Assembly: GCF_045066735.1 (NCBI RefSeq)
Contig: NZ_JBISHH010000009.1
Span: 62,001 to 126,000 of the forward strand
Direction: 5' to 3'
DNA from: Algibacter sp045066735
GTDB taxonomy: Bacteria; Bacteroidota; Bacteroidia; Flavobacteriales; Flavobacteriaceae
Length of the DNA: 64,000 nt
The notes beneath the pieces were generated by a model that saw only the letters and a program-made list of their open reading frames with translations, had not been told where the DNA came from and ran no database searches. Within the stretch, counting starts at the first letter, position 1. Each line of letters starts with the position of its first letter. Position numbers and translations under genes: made by a program. Below, piece by piece: positions 28,162 to 38,157 of this stretch.

Positions 28162-29040
28162 CTAGAACTTTAAGGTCTCGGGTAAATATTTTGATACCAA
28201 ATCTTTATAATATGGTAAAAGTTCTTCTGCATTTGGTGGCACAGGTGCTTTAGAATACAAATCGTATGGGTTAAATGCTTTTACCCATTCAAACATTTCA
28301 ACATCTTTTTCATTCATTAAATGCGTATAATCATTCTCTCTATGTTGCGAGTAAAATGAATGATAGCGTATAATATACAACGCAGGATCTGGCAGATAGT
28401 CTTTCATTATTTGATACAAATACTCGTCGTGCCCCCAACTCATTTTTACGTTATCCAATCCGCAATTAGGCGAATACACACCGTATTTAGTATTGTAGCG
28501 CGTATCTGTATAATCTGGGTTTGCTTTAAAAAATTCTGGGTAAACAATTTTATCTGAATACGCACAACCTACTGGAAACGTATCGCCAACAACTGCCCAT
28601 TGAGGTTCTCCAAAAAGACATAGAATTTTACCCAAATCGTGAATAAAACCTGTAAGCACAAACCAATCGGGATGACCATCGGCTCGAATGGCTTCTGAGG
28701 TTTGTAAAAGGTGTTGTAATTGATCTAAATCGATATCCGGATCACTATCATCAATCAAAGTATTTAAAAAATCTACGGCACCCCAAATAGACATTTCCTT
28801 TTTATCGAACTTTAAAAACTCCGTTTCCTTCTTACAAACAAAATCGTAAGTTTGAAGTTCATGATTAATTTTATAAAATTCGCGTACGGTATCTAATCTC
28901 TCAGAATCTACGTAATTCCTAAATTCCTCTTTCTCTTTTTTAGGCTCTTCCGGATCAGGATATCTATCTATTAAGTTCTCTTCCCAATCGTCAATGTTCT
29001 CCATTGGATTTTGGAGATTTTTGTTCAAAGAATCTTTCAT
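28162..29040 (-). CDS. myo-Inositol oxygenase
   Basis: Di-iron oxygenase that cleaves myo-inositol with O2 to D-glucuronate. The 292-residue protein is strikingly like the animal and plant enzymes throughout (DSDPDIDLDQLQHLLQTSE, FIHDLGKILCLFGEPQWAVV, GDTFPVGC, MSWGHDEYLYQ, IRYHSFYSQH, FNPYDLYSK). All six iron ligands of mammalian MIOX have counterparts: His110, His134, Asp135, His204, His227 and Asp260, and the substrate-binding Lys is Lys138. There is no signal peptide, so it is cytoplasmic. The upstream region carries a TCCAT-N16-TCCAT repeat shared with the susC and DUF1080 promoters. Bacterial members are less common than eukaryotic ones and are unexpected beside a glycan locus. Confidence 0.95.
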   Translation of the reverse strand: MKDSLNKNLQNPMENIDDWEENLIDRYPDPEEPKKEKEEFRNYVDSERLDTVREFYKINHELQTYDFVCKKETEFLKFDKKEMSIWGAVDFLNTLIDDSDPDIDLDQLQHLLQTSEAIRADGHPDWFVLTGFIHDLGKILCLFGEPQWAVVGDTFPVGCAYSDKIVYPEFFKANPDYTDTRYNTKYGVYSPNCGLDNVKMSWGHDEYLYQIMKDYLPDPALYIIRYHSFYSQHRENDYTHLMNEKDVEMFEWVKAFNPYDLYSKAPVPPNAEELLPYYKDLVSKYLPETLKF

Positions 29041-29088
29041 TGCTTTAATCTGAATTAGTTTAACTTTCTAATCGCAATTTAAAAGATA

Positions 29089-29130
29089 ATGGATGGATTT
29101 AAATGGATTTATAAATCAAAAACATGGAGA
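29089..29130 (-). promoter_or_regulatory. TCCAT-N16-TCCAT repeat upstream of inositol oxygenase
   Basis: ATGGA occurs at 29103 and 29124 on the plus strand, exactly 21 bases apart, so the coding strand reads TCCAT-N16-TCCAT ending 62 bases before the ATG. Two extra overlapping ATGGAT copies lie at 29089 and 29093. The same spacing and orientation is found upstream of susC (54430) and the DUF1080 gene (54678). Confidence 0.5.
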
Positions 29131-29146
29131 GATTAAAGTAAAAAGT

Positions 29147-32100
29147 CTATTTAAGCAGCTTACTTGGCGGATAACCAAATTGCTTTTTAAAGCAACGACT
29201 AAAGTACAACGGATCGTTAAACCCAATTAAATCGGTTACTTCCGATACATTGTATTTTTTTGTTTTAAGTAATTGCACCGATTTTTTTAAACGAATGGTT
29301 CTAATAAACTCATTCGGGGCCAAATCTGTCAATTCTTTAATTTTTCGATACAATTTAGAAGAACTCACACCTAATTCTTCACATAAAAAACTAGTGGTTA
29401 AATCGGGTTTACTAATATTATCTTCTATCAGTTTGGAGATTTTCTCCATTAAAACTTCATCTACCGGTGAGTGTGTAAGCAAACCTATTTCACTATCTGC
29501 ATCATCAGAAAATTTAGTTTTTAATTCCAATCTAGATTTTATAATGTTAACCATTATAGATTTTAATAACGACGGATCAAAAGGTTTTACCAAATACCCA
29601 TCGGCACCAACATTATATCCTTTTACCTTGTCTTCATTTTCCGAAAGCGCAGTTAATAAAATTACAGGAATATGACTTATAAACTCATCATTTTTAAGTT
29701 CTTCGCAAAATTCAATACCATTTTTAACAGGCATCATAACATCGGCCACACACAAAATAGGTTTTACTTGTCGGCAAATCTGCAAACCTTCTTCTCCATT
29801 TTCCGCTTCGTAAACTTTGTAATAATTAGATAGATAATCTATCAAATATTTTCGGAGTTCGGTATTATCTTCAACGACCAATATTTTCTCTTTAATTTCG
29901 GTATTCGTTGTTGTTTTTTTCAATGGCACTTTCGGAATTTGCTCTTGCTCTTCAATATTAGTCACAAATTCAAAAACTTCATTCTTACTGTAAAGTTCTC
30001 TACTTATTGGGATTTCAAAAGAAAACACACTCCCTTTGTTTGGCGTACTCTGCACAGAAATAGTGCCTTTATGCAAATCTACCAAAGCTTTAACAAGTGA
30101 TAAACCAATACCCGACCCCGTATTGTTTTCCTTACTATTTGTGGCTTGATAAAAGCGTTTAAATATTTTTTCTTGGCTTTTTTCAGGAATCCCAATACCA
30201 TCATCACTAACCTCAACAACTAAATAATCGCTACTATCACTTTTTAAACGCACAAATAAATCGACATGCCCATATTTATTGGTAAACTTAATCGCATTAG
30301 ATAAAAGATTGTATAAAATTTTATCATACTTATCACGATCAATCCAACCGAAAAGCACATCGTTTTCCGAATTAAAATTAAGCTGAATTTCTTTATTATA
30401 TGCAAACTCCTTAAAGGAATCGAAGGTATTTTGCGTGTATTGTAAAATATCTGTACTCGATACTTTTAGCTTTAATTCTCCCGTTTGGGCTTTTCTAAAA
30501 TCGAGTACTTGGTTTACTAAGTTTAAAAGTCGGCTCGCATTTTGATGAATTAATTGATAACGGCTTTTTTGATAATCACTACTATATTCCTTACTCTCTT
30601 CAATAAGTTGTTTTACAGGGCCAATAATAAGTGTTAACGGTGTTCTTAACTCGTGAGATATATTGGTGAAAAATCTTAATTTCTCGTTATTTAATTTAAT
30701 ATCACGCTCTCTATTTACCTTCTCGGTAACCAATTCTTGCTTTAAACGCATACGGTTTTTAAAATCGCGCCTCACAAAATAAAGCACCAAACCTAATAGC
30801 AAAGCGACTAAAAATAAAGCCTGATACGTAAGCCAGAATGGTCGTTTTATTTTAATATGGTACGATACAACTTCACTCCAATGTCCATCGCTATTACAAG
30901 ATTTCATTTTAAAAACATAATCGCCCGGAAATAAATTAGTATACTGAACGGTTCTTGAATTACTATTAGTGGCAATCCATTTTTTATCAAAACCTTCTAA
31001 TTGATATTCAAACTTATTAAGTTTTTCATTAGCATAAGAGGGCGAAGAAAATTCAAGGGAAAAATTCCTGTTTTTATAATTTAAGTCAATACTTTTTATT
31101 TGATTAAAATCTTCTTTTAGCGGGATTTCTTTGTTAATTTCCATCCCTGGAATCAATATTTCATTTTGTATTTTAATTTCGGTTATTATTGGTTTTGGAG
31201 ATAGTTTATTTTCTTTAATAGTATATGGAGAAAAATAAATAACCCCATTTTTTCCTCCCAAATAAATATTAGAATCTCTAAATTTATAAAACCCTCTAGA
31301 GCTAAAATAATCTAATCTATTACCACTGTTTACGTGATAAATATTATAATCTAAGCTACTTCCATTTACTCTTGCAACACTGTTATTATTTACATTTAAC
31401 CATAAATCGCCGTTGGTATCTACCAGCAAATCTGTAACCCATTTACCCGCTAATTCTGCAGGTTGTTTTAAAGGATAAAAGTCGTTTTTGTCGTTATCAA
31501 AATAACATATTCCATTACGCGTAGCTGCCCAAAGTTTACCCGTTTTATCGAAAACAATATCACTTACATTATCGTGAGCCAAACCTTTTTCTGTATCTAA
31601 AGAAGAGGTGTAAACGGTTTGATCTCCATTTTTCGCATTGTATTTTACAGCGCCCGTTTCTGTTGCAAACCAAATAACATCATGATCTTCTTTTATAATT
31701 TCGTTAATCTCACTACCAACTAATAGTTTAGTCCGTTGAGCACTCTCATCAATATTTTCAGTATCTAAAATTAATGCTCCTTCACCAAACGAGCCAACAA
31801 CCAGCTTGTTGTTGCCTAAGTTTTCGAAAGTGACTATCGGAGATTCTTCAAAACCGATATATACCTCTTTTGAAGTCTTTTTTTCAAAATCGTAAATCAA
31901 TATTTTACCATTCCATAACCCACAATAGAACACTTTCCCGTCCGGGGAATAAATACTGGCAATATCTATTTGATCTATTTCTAAAGGCAAAAAACGATCT
32001 TCTTTTGATATGAAGAGCCCGTTATGTCGGGTAGCGACAATAATTTCATCGGTATATGTTTTAGAAAAACCACGAATTCTAGGCGCCTGATTCCCTATAT

Positions 32101-33181
32101 ACTCCGAAATATCTTTGTTTAAATTAAATTGATTTTCATAAGGATCGTACTTATCCAAACCATCTTCGGTACCAATCCATAAAATTCCTGAAGCATCAAA
32201 ATATAAGGCAGAAACCAAGTTATCTACTAAAGACGTTTGATCTGTTAAAACCGAGTAATAACGCTTAAAATCACCTTCTGTAATAGCCTCTAAACTATCG
32301 CACACAATTAAACCTCCAAGCGTACCCAACCAATACTTACCATCAGGACCTTGCACTACAGACAAAAAATAAGGACCTAAAGACTCTCGGGTTTCTTTAT
32401 TTTCGATATATAAATTCTTAAATTTATTTAACCCTTTATCTAGTTTGTAAAGCCCCTTTCGAGTACCTACAAAAATATCATTTTTGGCATCTTCATATAT
32501 AAAATACACATACGGGTTGGTTTCAATAGAATCAGGTATAGTTAATAAATAGGTGCTTATTTGCTGGATATTCCCAACAGAATCTAAATTAATTTTTGCT
32601 ATTGATGCTGTACCATAACTCCCAATCCAGATATGACCTTCAGAATCTTCAAAAATATCTTTTACGTAATTAAAATTTGGAAGATTTACTTTCTCGAATC
32701 TCTTATCGTCTGCATAAAATAAGAATACGCCATTGTCTTTTGTACCAACCCAAACACGATTAAAATTATCAACATGAATAGATCGAATTTCTTCGTCTTG
32801 CAAACTATTTGGGTTGTTGTCATCCTTTAAAAAAGTGGTAAATTTTTGAGTATCACAATCAAATAATGTCAGTCCTTTTCGAGTACCAATCCAGATATTC
32901 CTTTCTTTTTCATCCAGTTCTAAGGCTGTAATATCATTATCATTAATTTTATTTTCACCTCCAGAAGTACTTAAATACGATTGAAACTCGTAACCATCAA
33001 ACCTATTTAACCCAGAAAACGTACCAATCCATAGAAATCCGCTTTTATCTTGAACCACATGGCGTACCGAGTTATGAGATAAGCCGTCGTTATCATTATA
33101 ATGTTCAAATTTGATGTTTTGAGCAAAACTGCTTAAAACAAACAAAAAAGAAAGCGAAAATATAATAAAACGATTCGTCAT
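29147..33181 (-). CDS. Hybrid two-component system regulator (HTCS-2)
   Basis: Second HTCS, 1344 residues. Signal peptide, then Reg_prop propeller repeats (about 25-680, e.g. GFLWIGTFSGLNRFDGYEF), Y_Y_Y domain (about 715-780), one membrane helix (about 785-805), HisKA with NISHELRTPLTLIIGPV (about 845), HATPase (about 945-1065, DDGIGIPEKS), receiver with CVADVMMPVKNGIEF (Asp near 1150), and an AraC-type C-terminal domain (LIGFNDPLYFSRCFKKQFGYPPSK). It is 23 bases downstream of the metallophosphoesterase at the far end of the SusC-to-GH115 run, so it is probably transcribed from the operon it controls. Its likely DNA target is the TCCAT repeat; that link is inferred. Confidence 0.93.
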   Translation of the reverse strand: MTNRFIIFSLSFLFVLSSFAQNIKFEHYNDNDGLSHNSVRHVVQDKSGFLWIGTFSGLNRFDGYEFQSYLSTSGGENKINDNDITALELDEKERNIWIGTRKGLTLFDCDTQKFTTFLKDDNNPNSLQDEEIRSIHVDNFNRVWVGTKDNGVFLFYADDKRFEKVNLPNFNYVKDIFEDSEGHIWIGSYGTASIAKINLDSVGNIQQISTYLLTIPDSIETNPYVYFIYEDAKNDIFVGTRKGLYKLDKGLNKFKNLYIENKETRESLGPYFLSVVQGPDGKYWLGTLGGLIVCDSLEAITEGDFKRYYSVLTDQTSLVDNLVSALYFDASGILWIGTEDGLDKYDPYENQFNLNKDISEYIGNQAPRIRGFSKTYTDEIIVATRHNGLFISKEDRFLPLEIDQIDIASIYSPDGKVFYCGLWNGKILIYDFEKKTSKEVYIGFEESPIVTFENLGNNKLVVGSFGEGALILDTENIDESAQRTKLLVGSEINEIIKEDHDVIWFATETGAVKYNAKNGDQTVYTSSLDTEKGLAHDNVSDIVFDKTGKLWAATRNGICYFDNDKNDFYPLKQPAELAGKWVTDLLVDTNGDLWLNVNNNSVARVNGSSLDYNIYHVNSGNRLDYFSSRGFYKFRDSNIYLGGKNGVIYFSPYTIKENKLSPKPIITEIKIQNEILIPGMEINKEIPLKEDFNQIKSIDLNYKNRNFSLEFSSPSYANEKLNKFEYQLEGFDKKWIATNSNSRTVQYTNLFPGDYVFKMKSCNSDGHWSEVVSYHIKIKRPFWLTYQALFLVALLLGLVLYFVRRDFKNRMRLKQELVTEKVNRERDIKLNNEKLRFFTNISHELRTPLTLIIGPVKQLIEESKEYSSDYQKSRYQLIHQNASRLLNLVNQVLDFRKAQTGELKLKVSSTDILQYTQNTFDSFKEFAYNKEIQLNFNSENDVLFGWIDRDKYDKILYNLLSNAIKFTNKYGHVDLFVRLKSDSSDYLVVEVSDDGIGIPEKSQEKIFKRFYQATNSKENNTGSGIGLSLVKALVDLHKGTISVQSTPNKGSVFSFEIPISRELYSKNEVFEFVTNIEEQEQIPKVPLKKTTTNTEIKEKILVVEDNTELRKYLIDYLSNYYKVYEAENGEEGLQICRQVKPILCVADVMMPVKNGIEFCEELKNDEFISHIPVILLTALSENEDKVKGYNVGADGYLVKPFDPSLLKSIMVNIIKSRLELKTKFSDDADSEIGLLTHSPVDEVLMEKISKLIEDNISKPDLTTSFLCEELGVSSSKLYRKIKELTDLAPNEFIRTIRLKKSVQLLKTKKYNVSEVTDLIGFNDPLYFSRCFKKQFGYPPSKLLK

Positions 33182-33204
33182 TAAATAGGTATTATTTGGT
33201 GCAT

Positions 33205-35046
33205 TTATGGTATGATACTTTTAACAGTATCTTCTTCTAAATTTATTCTGAAATGATTTGAAGGCGCTCCTTTTCTACTTTTATTAAAAATATGGAACCA
33301 CAATCTCAGTTCTTCATCTTTTACGTTCTTTAATTGCTCACAAACAAATTCGTATTCTTTTAATCGATTTTCTCCTATATCATTGAAAGCTAATTGATCT
33401 GCACTTCTCAATTTGTAAAAATCGTTAACCATATCAAAACCTGTCCACGTTTCGAAAGCTTCCAGAGTCAAGTGATTATCCAACAAATGAGTATTTAACA
33501 ATTCGAGAGATATATTGTTTTTTAACAGTAAATCCTTCCCTGAAGCGATTAAAAATTTATCAGCAAAAGTCTTAGGCCAATCGTTGGGTAAAAACCGAAG
33601 ACGCACTAATTCTTTCAAGTGAAATTTAGTGAAATCTTTATAATTTTCAGTAGTTAATATATCCTTATTCCAAATAATAGACGAATCTGTTTCACTCAAG
33701 TAAGCGTATTCTTCCTCGTACAACGGAAACAAACTATCAAAATTTTTAGCCTTATTAATAATTACAGTTTCCACATCAAAATCGGTTTCCGATAGTATGG
33801 TTAACACTTTATATCCCGGGGCATAAGCAGCTAAAGATGGCGTTTGTATATTGAAAAGTGTATTACCATCTTCACTGGTTCGCACACCAGTGTCGTTAAT
33901 GTGCATATGGCCACCAAAATGTATTTGAATACCAGCATCGGCAAAAACCTCAGCAACATTTTCTTTAGGCACACGGTGCAATTGCATTTTATTTTCTCCA
34001 AAAAATGCTTTCATCTCTTCGGAAGCATCATCGTTAAACTCAACCATAGGGTAATGACTAAACGCAATTAAAACCTTCCCTTTTTCTTTGGCTTGCACAG
34101 CTACTTTTTTCACCCAAGTTATTAAATGTGTTTTCTGTAAAAGCACGTTATTATAACCAATACTTGCTCCAGAAAAATCGCTTGCATTAGTTGATGCTCC
34201 CGATAATGGTTTATTAGGCATATACACATTAGCATCGATTGCTAAAAGCCAAACACCATCGGTTGGCTCTACTAAATAACTAGCATCCGGATGCGCATTA
34301 TATGCATCAATTTGATAGGTTCTTTTGTTTAAATCTGAAGCTTCTTGGGCTTTTTCAAAACTATATTCATTATAACCATAAGAAGAAAACGGCGTTTCCC
34401 AGTACACATATTCTTTTTGAGGATAAAACCCGAATGAAGACATTTCATTCAAAATATCTTTATAACCCCATTTTTTTATTTCTGAAGTTATTATAGGTTT
34501 CAACTGCCCTTCAACAGTGTCTTTTAAATTTTTAACCGAACTGACTATAATTTGTTCCTGACCGCCTACGCCTAAAAAATCAGTTTTTCCCGCTTCTTGA
34601 GTAAATGGTTTTACGGGGTCGTGATTTCCGGTAGTTGCAAAGAATAAAATACCATACTTTTTAGAATAACTATCTAATATTTTTCGCAATCCTTTGACGT
34701 GAACCGGTTGCCCATCGTCACTAAAATCACCAGGTAAAGCCACATATTTAATACCTCTCGCAACAATATCATCTAAAGCTTCAATAAATGCAAAGTAGTT
34801 TTCGTTGAATATTCTAGTGGATTGCAATTGCGCTTGCATAGTCCTGATATTAACAAAATTTCCTGTTTCCGGATTCTCGATACCTTTATAATCGGTATCT
34901 TCAAAATGAGCATAAATATCCTGAAAATGAGCATCAGCAATAAATGCTATTTGAATTGGAGTCACCTCAGCTTTTATCTTTTCCTCACAAGAAAACAATA
35001 TCATTAAAAGCACGATACCAATGTACTTACTATACAATTTATTCAA
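33205..35046 (-). CDS. Calcineurin-like metallophosphoesterase lipoprotein
   Basis: Predicted lipoprotein (lipobox LMILFSC, Cys20) with a complete binuclear metallophosphoesterase core: Asp-x-His in FIADAHF, GDFSDDG, GNHD, FSHYPM and GHMH, between about residues 30 and 380. The last 200 residues are helical and of no recognised family. The start must be the TTG eight bases after the GH115 stop, since the only nearby ATG lies inside the lipobox segment. Substrate is unknown: a phosphomonoester or phosphodiester on the glycan, or an inositol phosphate given the inositol oxygenase nearby, are the contextual options. It sits between GH115 and HTCS-2 in the same run. Confidence 0.88.
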   Translation of the reverse strand: MNKLYSKYIGIVLLMILFSCEEKIKAEVTPIQIAFIADAHFQDIYAHFEDTDYKGIENPETGNFVNIRTMQAQLQSTRIFNENYFAFIEALDDIVARGIKYVALPGDFSDDGQPVHVKGLRKILDSYSKKYGILFFATTGNHDPVKPFTQEAGKTDFLGVGGQEQIIVSSVKNLKDTVEGQLKPIITSEIKKWGYKDILNEMSSFGFYPQKEYVYWETPFSSYGYNEYSFEKAQEASDLNKRTYQIDAYNAHPDASYLVEPTDGVWLLAIDANVYMPNKPLSGASTNASDFSGASIGYNNVLLQKTHLITWVKKVAVQAKEKGKVLIAFSHYPMVEFNDDASEEMKAFFGENKMQLHRVPKENVAEVFADAGIQIHFGGHMHINDTGVRTSEDGNTLFNIQTPSLAAYAPGYKVLTILSETDFDVETVIINKAKNFDSLFPLYEEEYAYLSETDSSIIWNKDILTTENYKDFTKFHLKELVRLRFLPNDWPKTFADKFLIASGKDLLLKNNISLELLNTHLLDNHLTLEAFETWTGFDMVNDFYKLRSADQLAFNDIGENRLKEYEFVCEQLKNVKDEELRLWFHIFNKSRKGAPSNHFRINLEEDTVKSIIP

Positions 35047-35054
35047 AATCCCAA

Positions 35055-38051
35055 TTATTTTTTAACGGTTTCCTTCGGAAAAGCATAACTGGCTTTCCAT
35101 CCTCCTAAATCTATCAACACCTGATCTATCATAACACCCGGATCTACCATCCAAATTTTTAAAGTATGCGCTCCCGCCTTATTCACTATTTGCTTTGCCC
35201 CTTTTACGGTGGCGTTTTTAAGCACATTTTCTTTCCATGCATCACTACGACCTTGTGTTTGAAAATCTACAACTACAGGATCAGCATCATCAATGGCAAC
35301 TGCACAACGTACGCCAATACCTGCATGTGGTGCATGTGTTGGCACTGCTTGTAAATTCACTTGAGCTTCTCCGAAATTAAAAGTATAAAAATCATACTCC
35401 AAAACAGGGCTATTGGCTTTTATTTCATCAATATTAACATTTGGTGCTGCCGTTCGTGGTAAAGCTGTAATCACTTTATTGGTATAGCCCATACCTTCAA
35501 ATAATTCCCAATCCGCATCTTTTCCTGCGTTTTTCCTTGTAAAATTTTCAGCATTTATAGAAACATAACCTTTATCTTCAACAAAGCCTTTGTAGTTTTT
35601 TAAAACTTCTAATTTAGGGTTATAAACTGAAACTCCTATCGTTGTTGTTTTTCCATCGGAAATAAAATCGATGGCACTATTCACCTTAAAACTTGGTGGA
35701 ATTAATTGAAAATCATGTCCCAACGGTGCTTCTTTTTTGTTCTCGCCTTTTGGCACTTTATCCCAATCGATACTAACCGAAATTCTTTTTTCAACCTGAC
35801 CTGAAGTTGTATTTAAGACACCGCTTACTTCAGATAATTTTATCCAATCGGCATTTGGTTTTGCTTCCCAGTTTACGGTTCCGTTTCCTTCAACAAAAAC
35901 ATCTATAAAATAACTACTATTTGTGTATCGATTAAACACAGGCAACACATCTGCATAACTGTTTATAATTTCATCGTTCACTTCCATTTGGTAACCTTCT
36001 AAAGCCAAACCTAACTCAGCTTTATCATCAGTTTGAACATTAGATATCGTAGGTTGTGCAAAGACGGGTAAAAAACGAGGTGCCATGGTCATGATATGAT
36101 TCCATTTACCGTTTTGAAGTTTTGTATTATAATATGATGTTTCCTTTTCAATACGATTAAAAGCATCTTTTGATAAAGCTCCAAATTCATTTGCACTCTG
36201 TCTACCTTGCTTAGCTGTAAATGTATTCTTAAAGCTATACAACCATTTCTGATTTAATTTTGAAGCGCCAATTACTGGATAATACACCAATTGATAGAAA
36301 GCATCTTTTCTGTGTTCCGGTATACCATCATATAAATGTTCTGTAGTTTCAATGATGTTTTGATAGCTATTGATACGTTCTGAAACCTCATCGCCATAAT
36401 GATACTGGGTTAATTCTGTTTCGCCTTCTTTGGTAACCGGTTCCACTTGGCTCCAAGCCATAAACTCGGGACGTCTAATATATGCTAAGCGGTTATTTTC
36501 AAATAAAACATCCGTAATTTCAGAAGCCGATTCTTTTCCAAATTCACGTACTGCCCAAGTACTCATATGTGTTTTTACAGCGGTACTTTTTTCAAAATTA
36601 TCCATATCCCAAGCCATTTCTAAAAATAGCTCGATGTTATATTCATGTGGTTTAATATCTCCACAATTCAAAATCCAAATATCACGGGATTGAAACTCAT
36701 AAGCCTTAGACATTTCTTCCCACATTAAAACAGGATTAGTAGAGTTTAACCATAAATAATCATGCGGTCTTCCCCAATATGAGGTATGGTAATACACACC
36801 TGCACCGCCTGGTCTGGTTTGTTCTTCAGGATTACTTAATTGACGCATATAGCCGTAGTTATCATCTGTCCAAACAAGTGTAATATCTTCCGGTAATTTT
36901 AGTCCACTTTGGTAATAATTCAATACTTCTTTGTAAGGCACAAAAGCTTGTGGAATCTCTGTTGGATTCTTTTTGGTTTCCTTTTTCAATATGTCACGTT
37001 GATCGGTAATAACACGTTCTAATAAATTAACCTGTGCATCGGTATCATCTTCACCAACAATCATAGGCGAATCGTGTTCTCCACGCATGCCAACCGTATA
37101 AATACCATCGTATTTCGCGGTTTCTTTAGCTCGTTTAGTAAATAGATCTTTTATGGTTTCTGAATTGGTATCATAACGATATTCGCCCATGGTATCATGT
37201 TTCCATTCTGTATTGATGTTACTCAACATAGGCTCTGCATGAGAAGTTCCTATAACAATAGCATAATTATCTGCAACAAATTTATTCTTAGGATACGAGT
37301 AAAACGGTTTAGTACTCGAATGCATAGCTGGCCAAATAGTATTGGCTCTTAAACGTAATAATAACTCAAAAACTTTAGCGTAGGTTTTAGGACCAATATC
37401 ACCGGTTTCTGTCTCAAAATTTAATGCTGCCCAACGTTGTAAGCCCCAATCTTCATCATTTAAAAAGACACCTCTATATTTGACTGAAGGACTTTTGGAT
37501 ACTATATTTTCAACTGCAACCTTTAACTCTTTTCTTTTTTCTGGCGTAACATCGGCCCACCATTCCCATGGAGAGACACCAATTTTTCTAGACAATTCTA
37601 AAATACCATAAGCTGTACCTCTACGATCACTTCCCGCGATAATTAAAGCCTTATCAATACCTTTTACAGGGTTTTCTATAACTTGAATAGCATAACGCTC
37701 CCAACCATTTTTAAAGGCAGTAACGTCTAATTTACCCGAAGCTATTAATTTGTCTATTATCGTATTTTCTCCAATAGTCCCTGCGATTATTACAGAAGAA
37801 GCAGTACTCGCTTTCGAAATTATTGTCGGCTTTAAACCGGTAATATTCAAAACATCATTGGCAAAAATATCCGAAGCTATAGATACCACTTTGGCATCTT
37901 TTTTATCAATTAAAATCGATATGGTTTTATCGCCTTCTACAATTGAAAACTCCGACGTCTTATCTTCTTGAGCTGTTAACACTAACACTTGAAAACAAGC
38001 CAAAAACAATCCTAAATATTTAAACATGCTTTTATATTTTAATTTTTTCAT
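35055..38051 (-). CDS. GH115 family alpha-glucuronidase
   Basis: Exported enzyme (signal peptide ending near LVLTAQ) of 998 residues, the usual GH115 length. The N-terminal domain has IIAGSDRRGTAYGILELSR and PWEWWADVTP. The TIM-barrel catalytic domain carries the family blocks LNDEDWGLQ (197-205), TSHAEPM (269-275), MRGEHD (322-327), WTDDNYGY (395-401), YYHTSYWG (420-427) and NCGDIKPHEY. A C-terminal module (about 830-995) completes the fold. GH115 enzymes remove alpha-1,2-linked glucuronate or 4-O-methyl-glucuronate, mostly from xylan; some act on other glycans. No xylanase is in the window, so xylan is not assured as substrate. It lies 106 bases after the esterase fusion. Confidence 0.95.
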   Translation of the reverse strand: MKKLKYKSMFKYLGLFLACFQVLVLTAQEDKTSEFSIVEGDKTISILIDKKDAKVVSIASDIFANDVLNITGLKPTIISKASTASSVIIAGTIGENTIIDKLIASGKLDVTAFKNGWERYAIQVIENPVKGIDKALIIAGSDRRGTAYGILELSRKIGVSPWEWWADVTPEKRKELKVAVENIVSKSPSVKYRGVFLNDEDWGLQRWAALNFETETGDIGPKTYAKVFELLLRLRANTIWPAMHSSTKPFYSYPKNKFVADNYAIVIGTSHAEPMLSNINTEWKHDTMGEYRYDTNSETIKDLFTKRAKETAKYDGIYTVGMRGEHDSPMIVGEDDTDAQVNLLERVITDQRDILKKETKKNPTEIPQAFVPYKEVLNYYQSGLKLPEDITLVWTDDNYGYMRQLSNPEEQTRPGGAGVYYHTSYWGRPHDYLWLNSTNPVLMWEEMSKAYEFQSRDIWILNCGDIKPHEYNIELFLEMAWDMDNFEKSTAVKTHMSTWAVREFGKESASEITDVLFENNRLAYIRRPEFMAWSQVEPVTKEGETELTQYHYGDEVSERINSYQNIIETTEHLYDGIPEHRKDAFYQLVYYPVIGASKLNQKWLYSFKNTFTAKQGRQSANEFGALSKDAFNRIEKETSYYNTKLQNGKWNHIMTMAPRFLPVFAQPTISNVQTDDKAELGLALEGYQMEVNDEIINSYADVLPVFNRYTNSSYFIDVFVEGNGTVNWEAKPNADWIKLSEVSGVLNTTSGQVEKRISVSIDWDKVPKGENKKEAPLGHDFQLIPPSFKVNSAIDFISDGKTTTIGVSVYNPKLEVLKNYKGFVEDKGYVSINAENFTRKNAGKDADWELFEGMGYTNKVITALPRTAAPNVNIDEIKANSPVLEYDFYTFNFGEAQVNLQAVPTHAPHAGIGVRCAVAIDDADPVVVDFQTQGRSDAWKENVLKNATVKGAKQIVNKAGAHTLKIWMVDPGVMIDQVLIDLGGWKASYAFPKETVKK

Positions 38052-38157
38052 AAGTTCTTTTTCAACATCTATTTAGATTTCAATTCAAATAAAGTTGACG
38101 CCATAAAAACTTATTAAAACAATCTGTTTTATAAAAGCTTACCCGCTTTAGAACTTC

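Noticed and set aside
35055..38051. The locus as an ordinary glucuronoxylan utilisation locus
   Set aside because: GH115 and CE6-like domains fit xylan, but no GH10, GH11, GH43 or GH67 is seen, and GH92 with two GH29s does not fit xylan.
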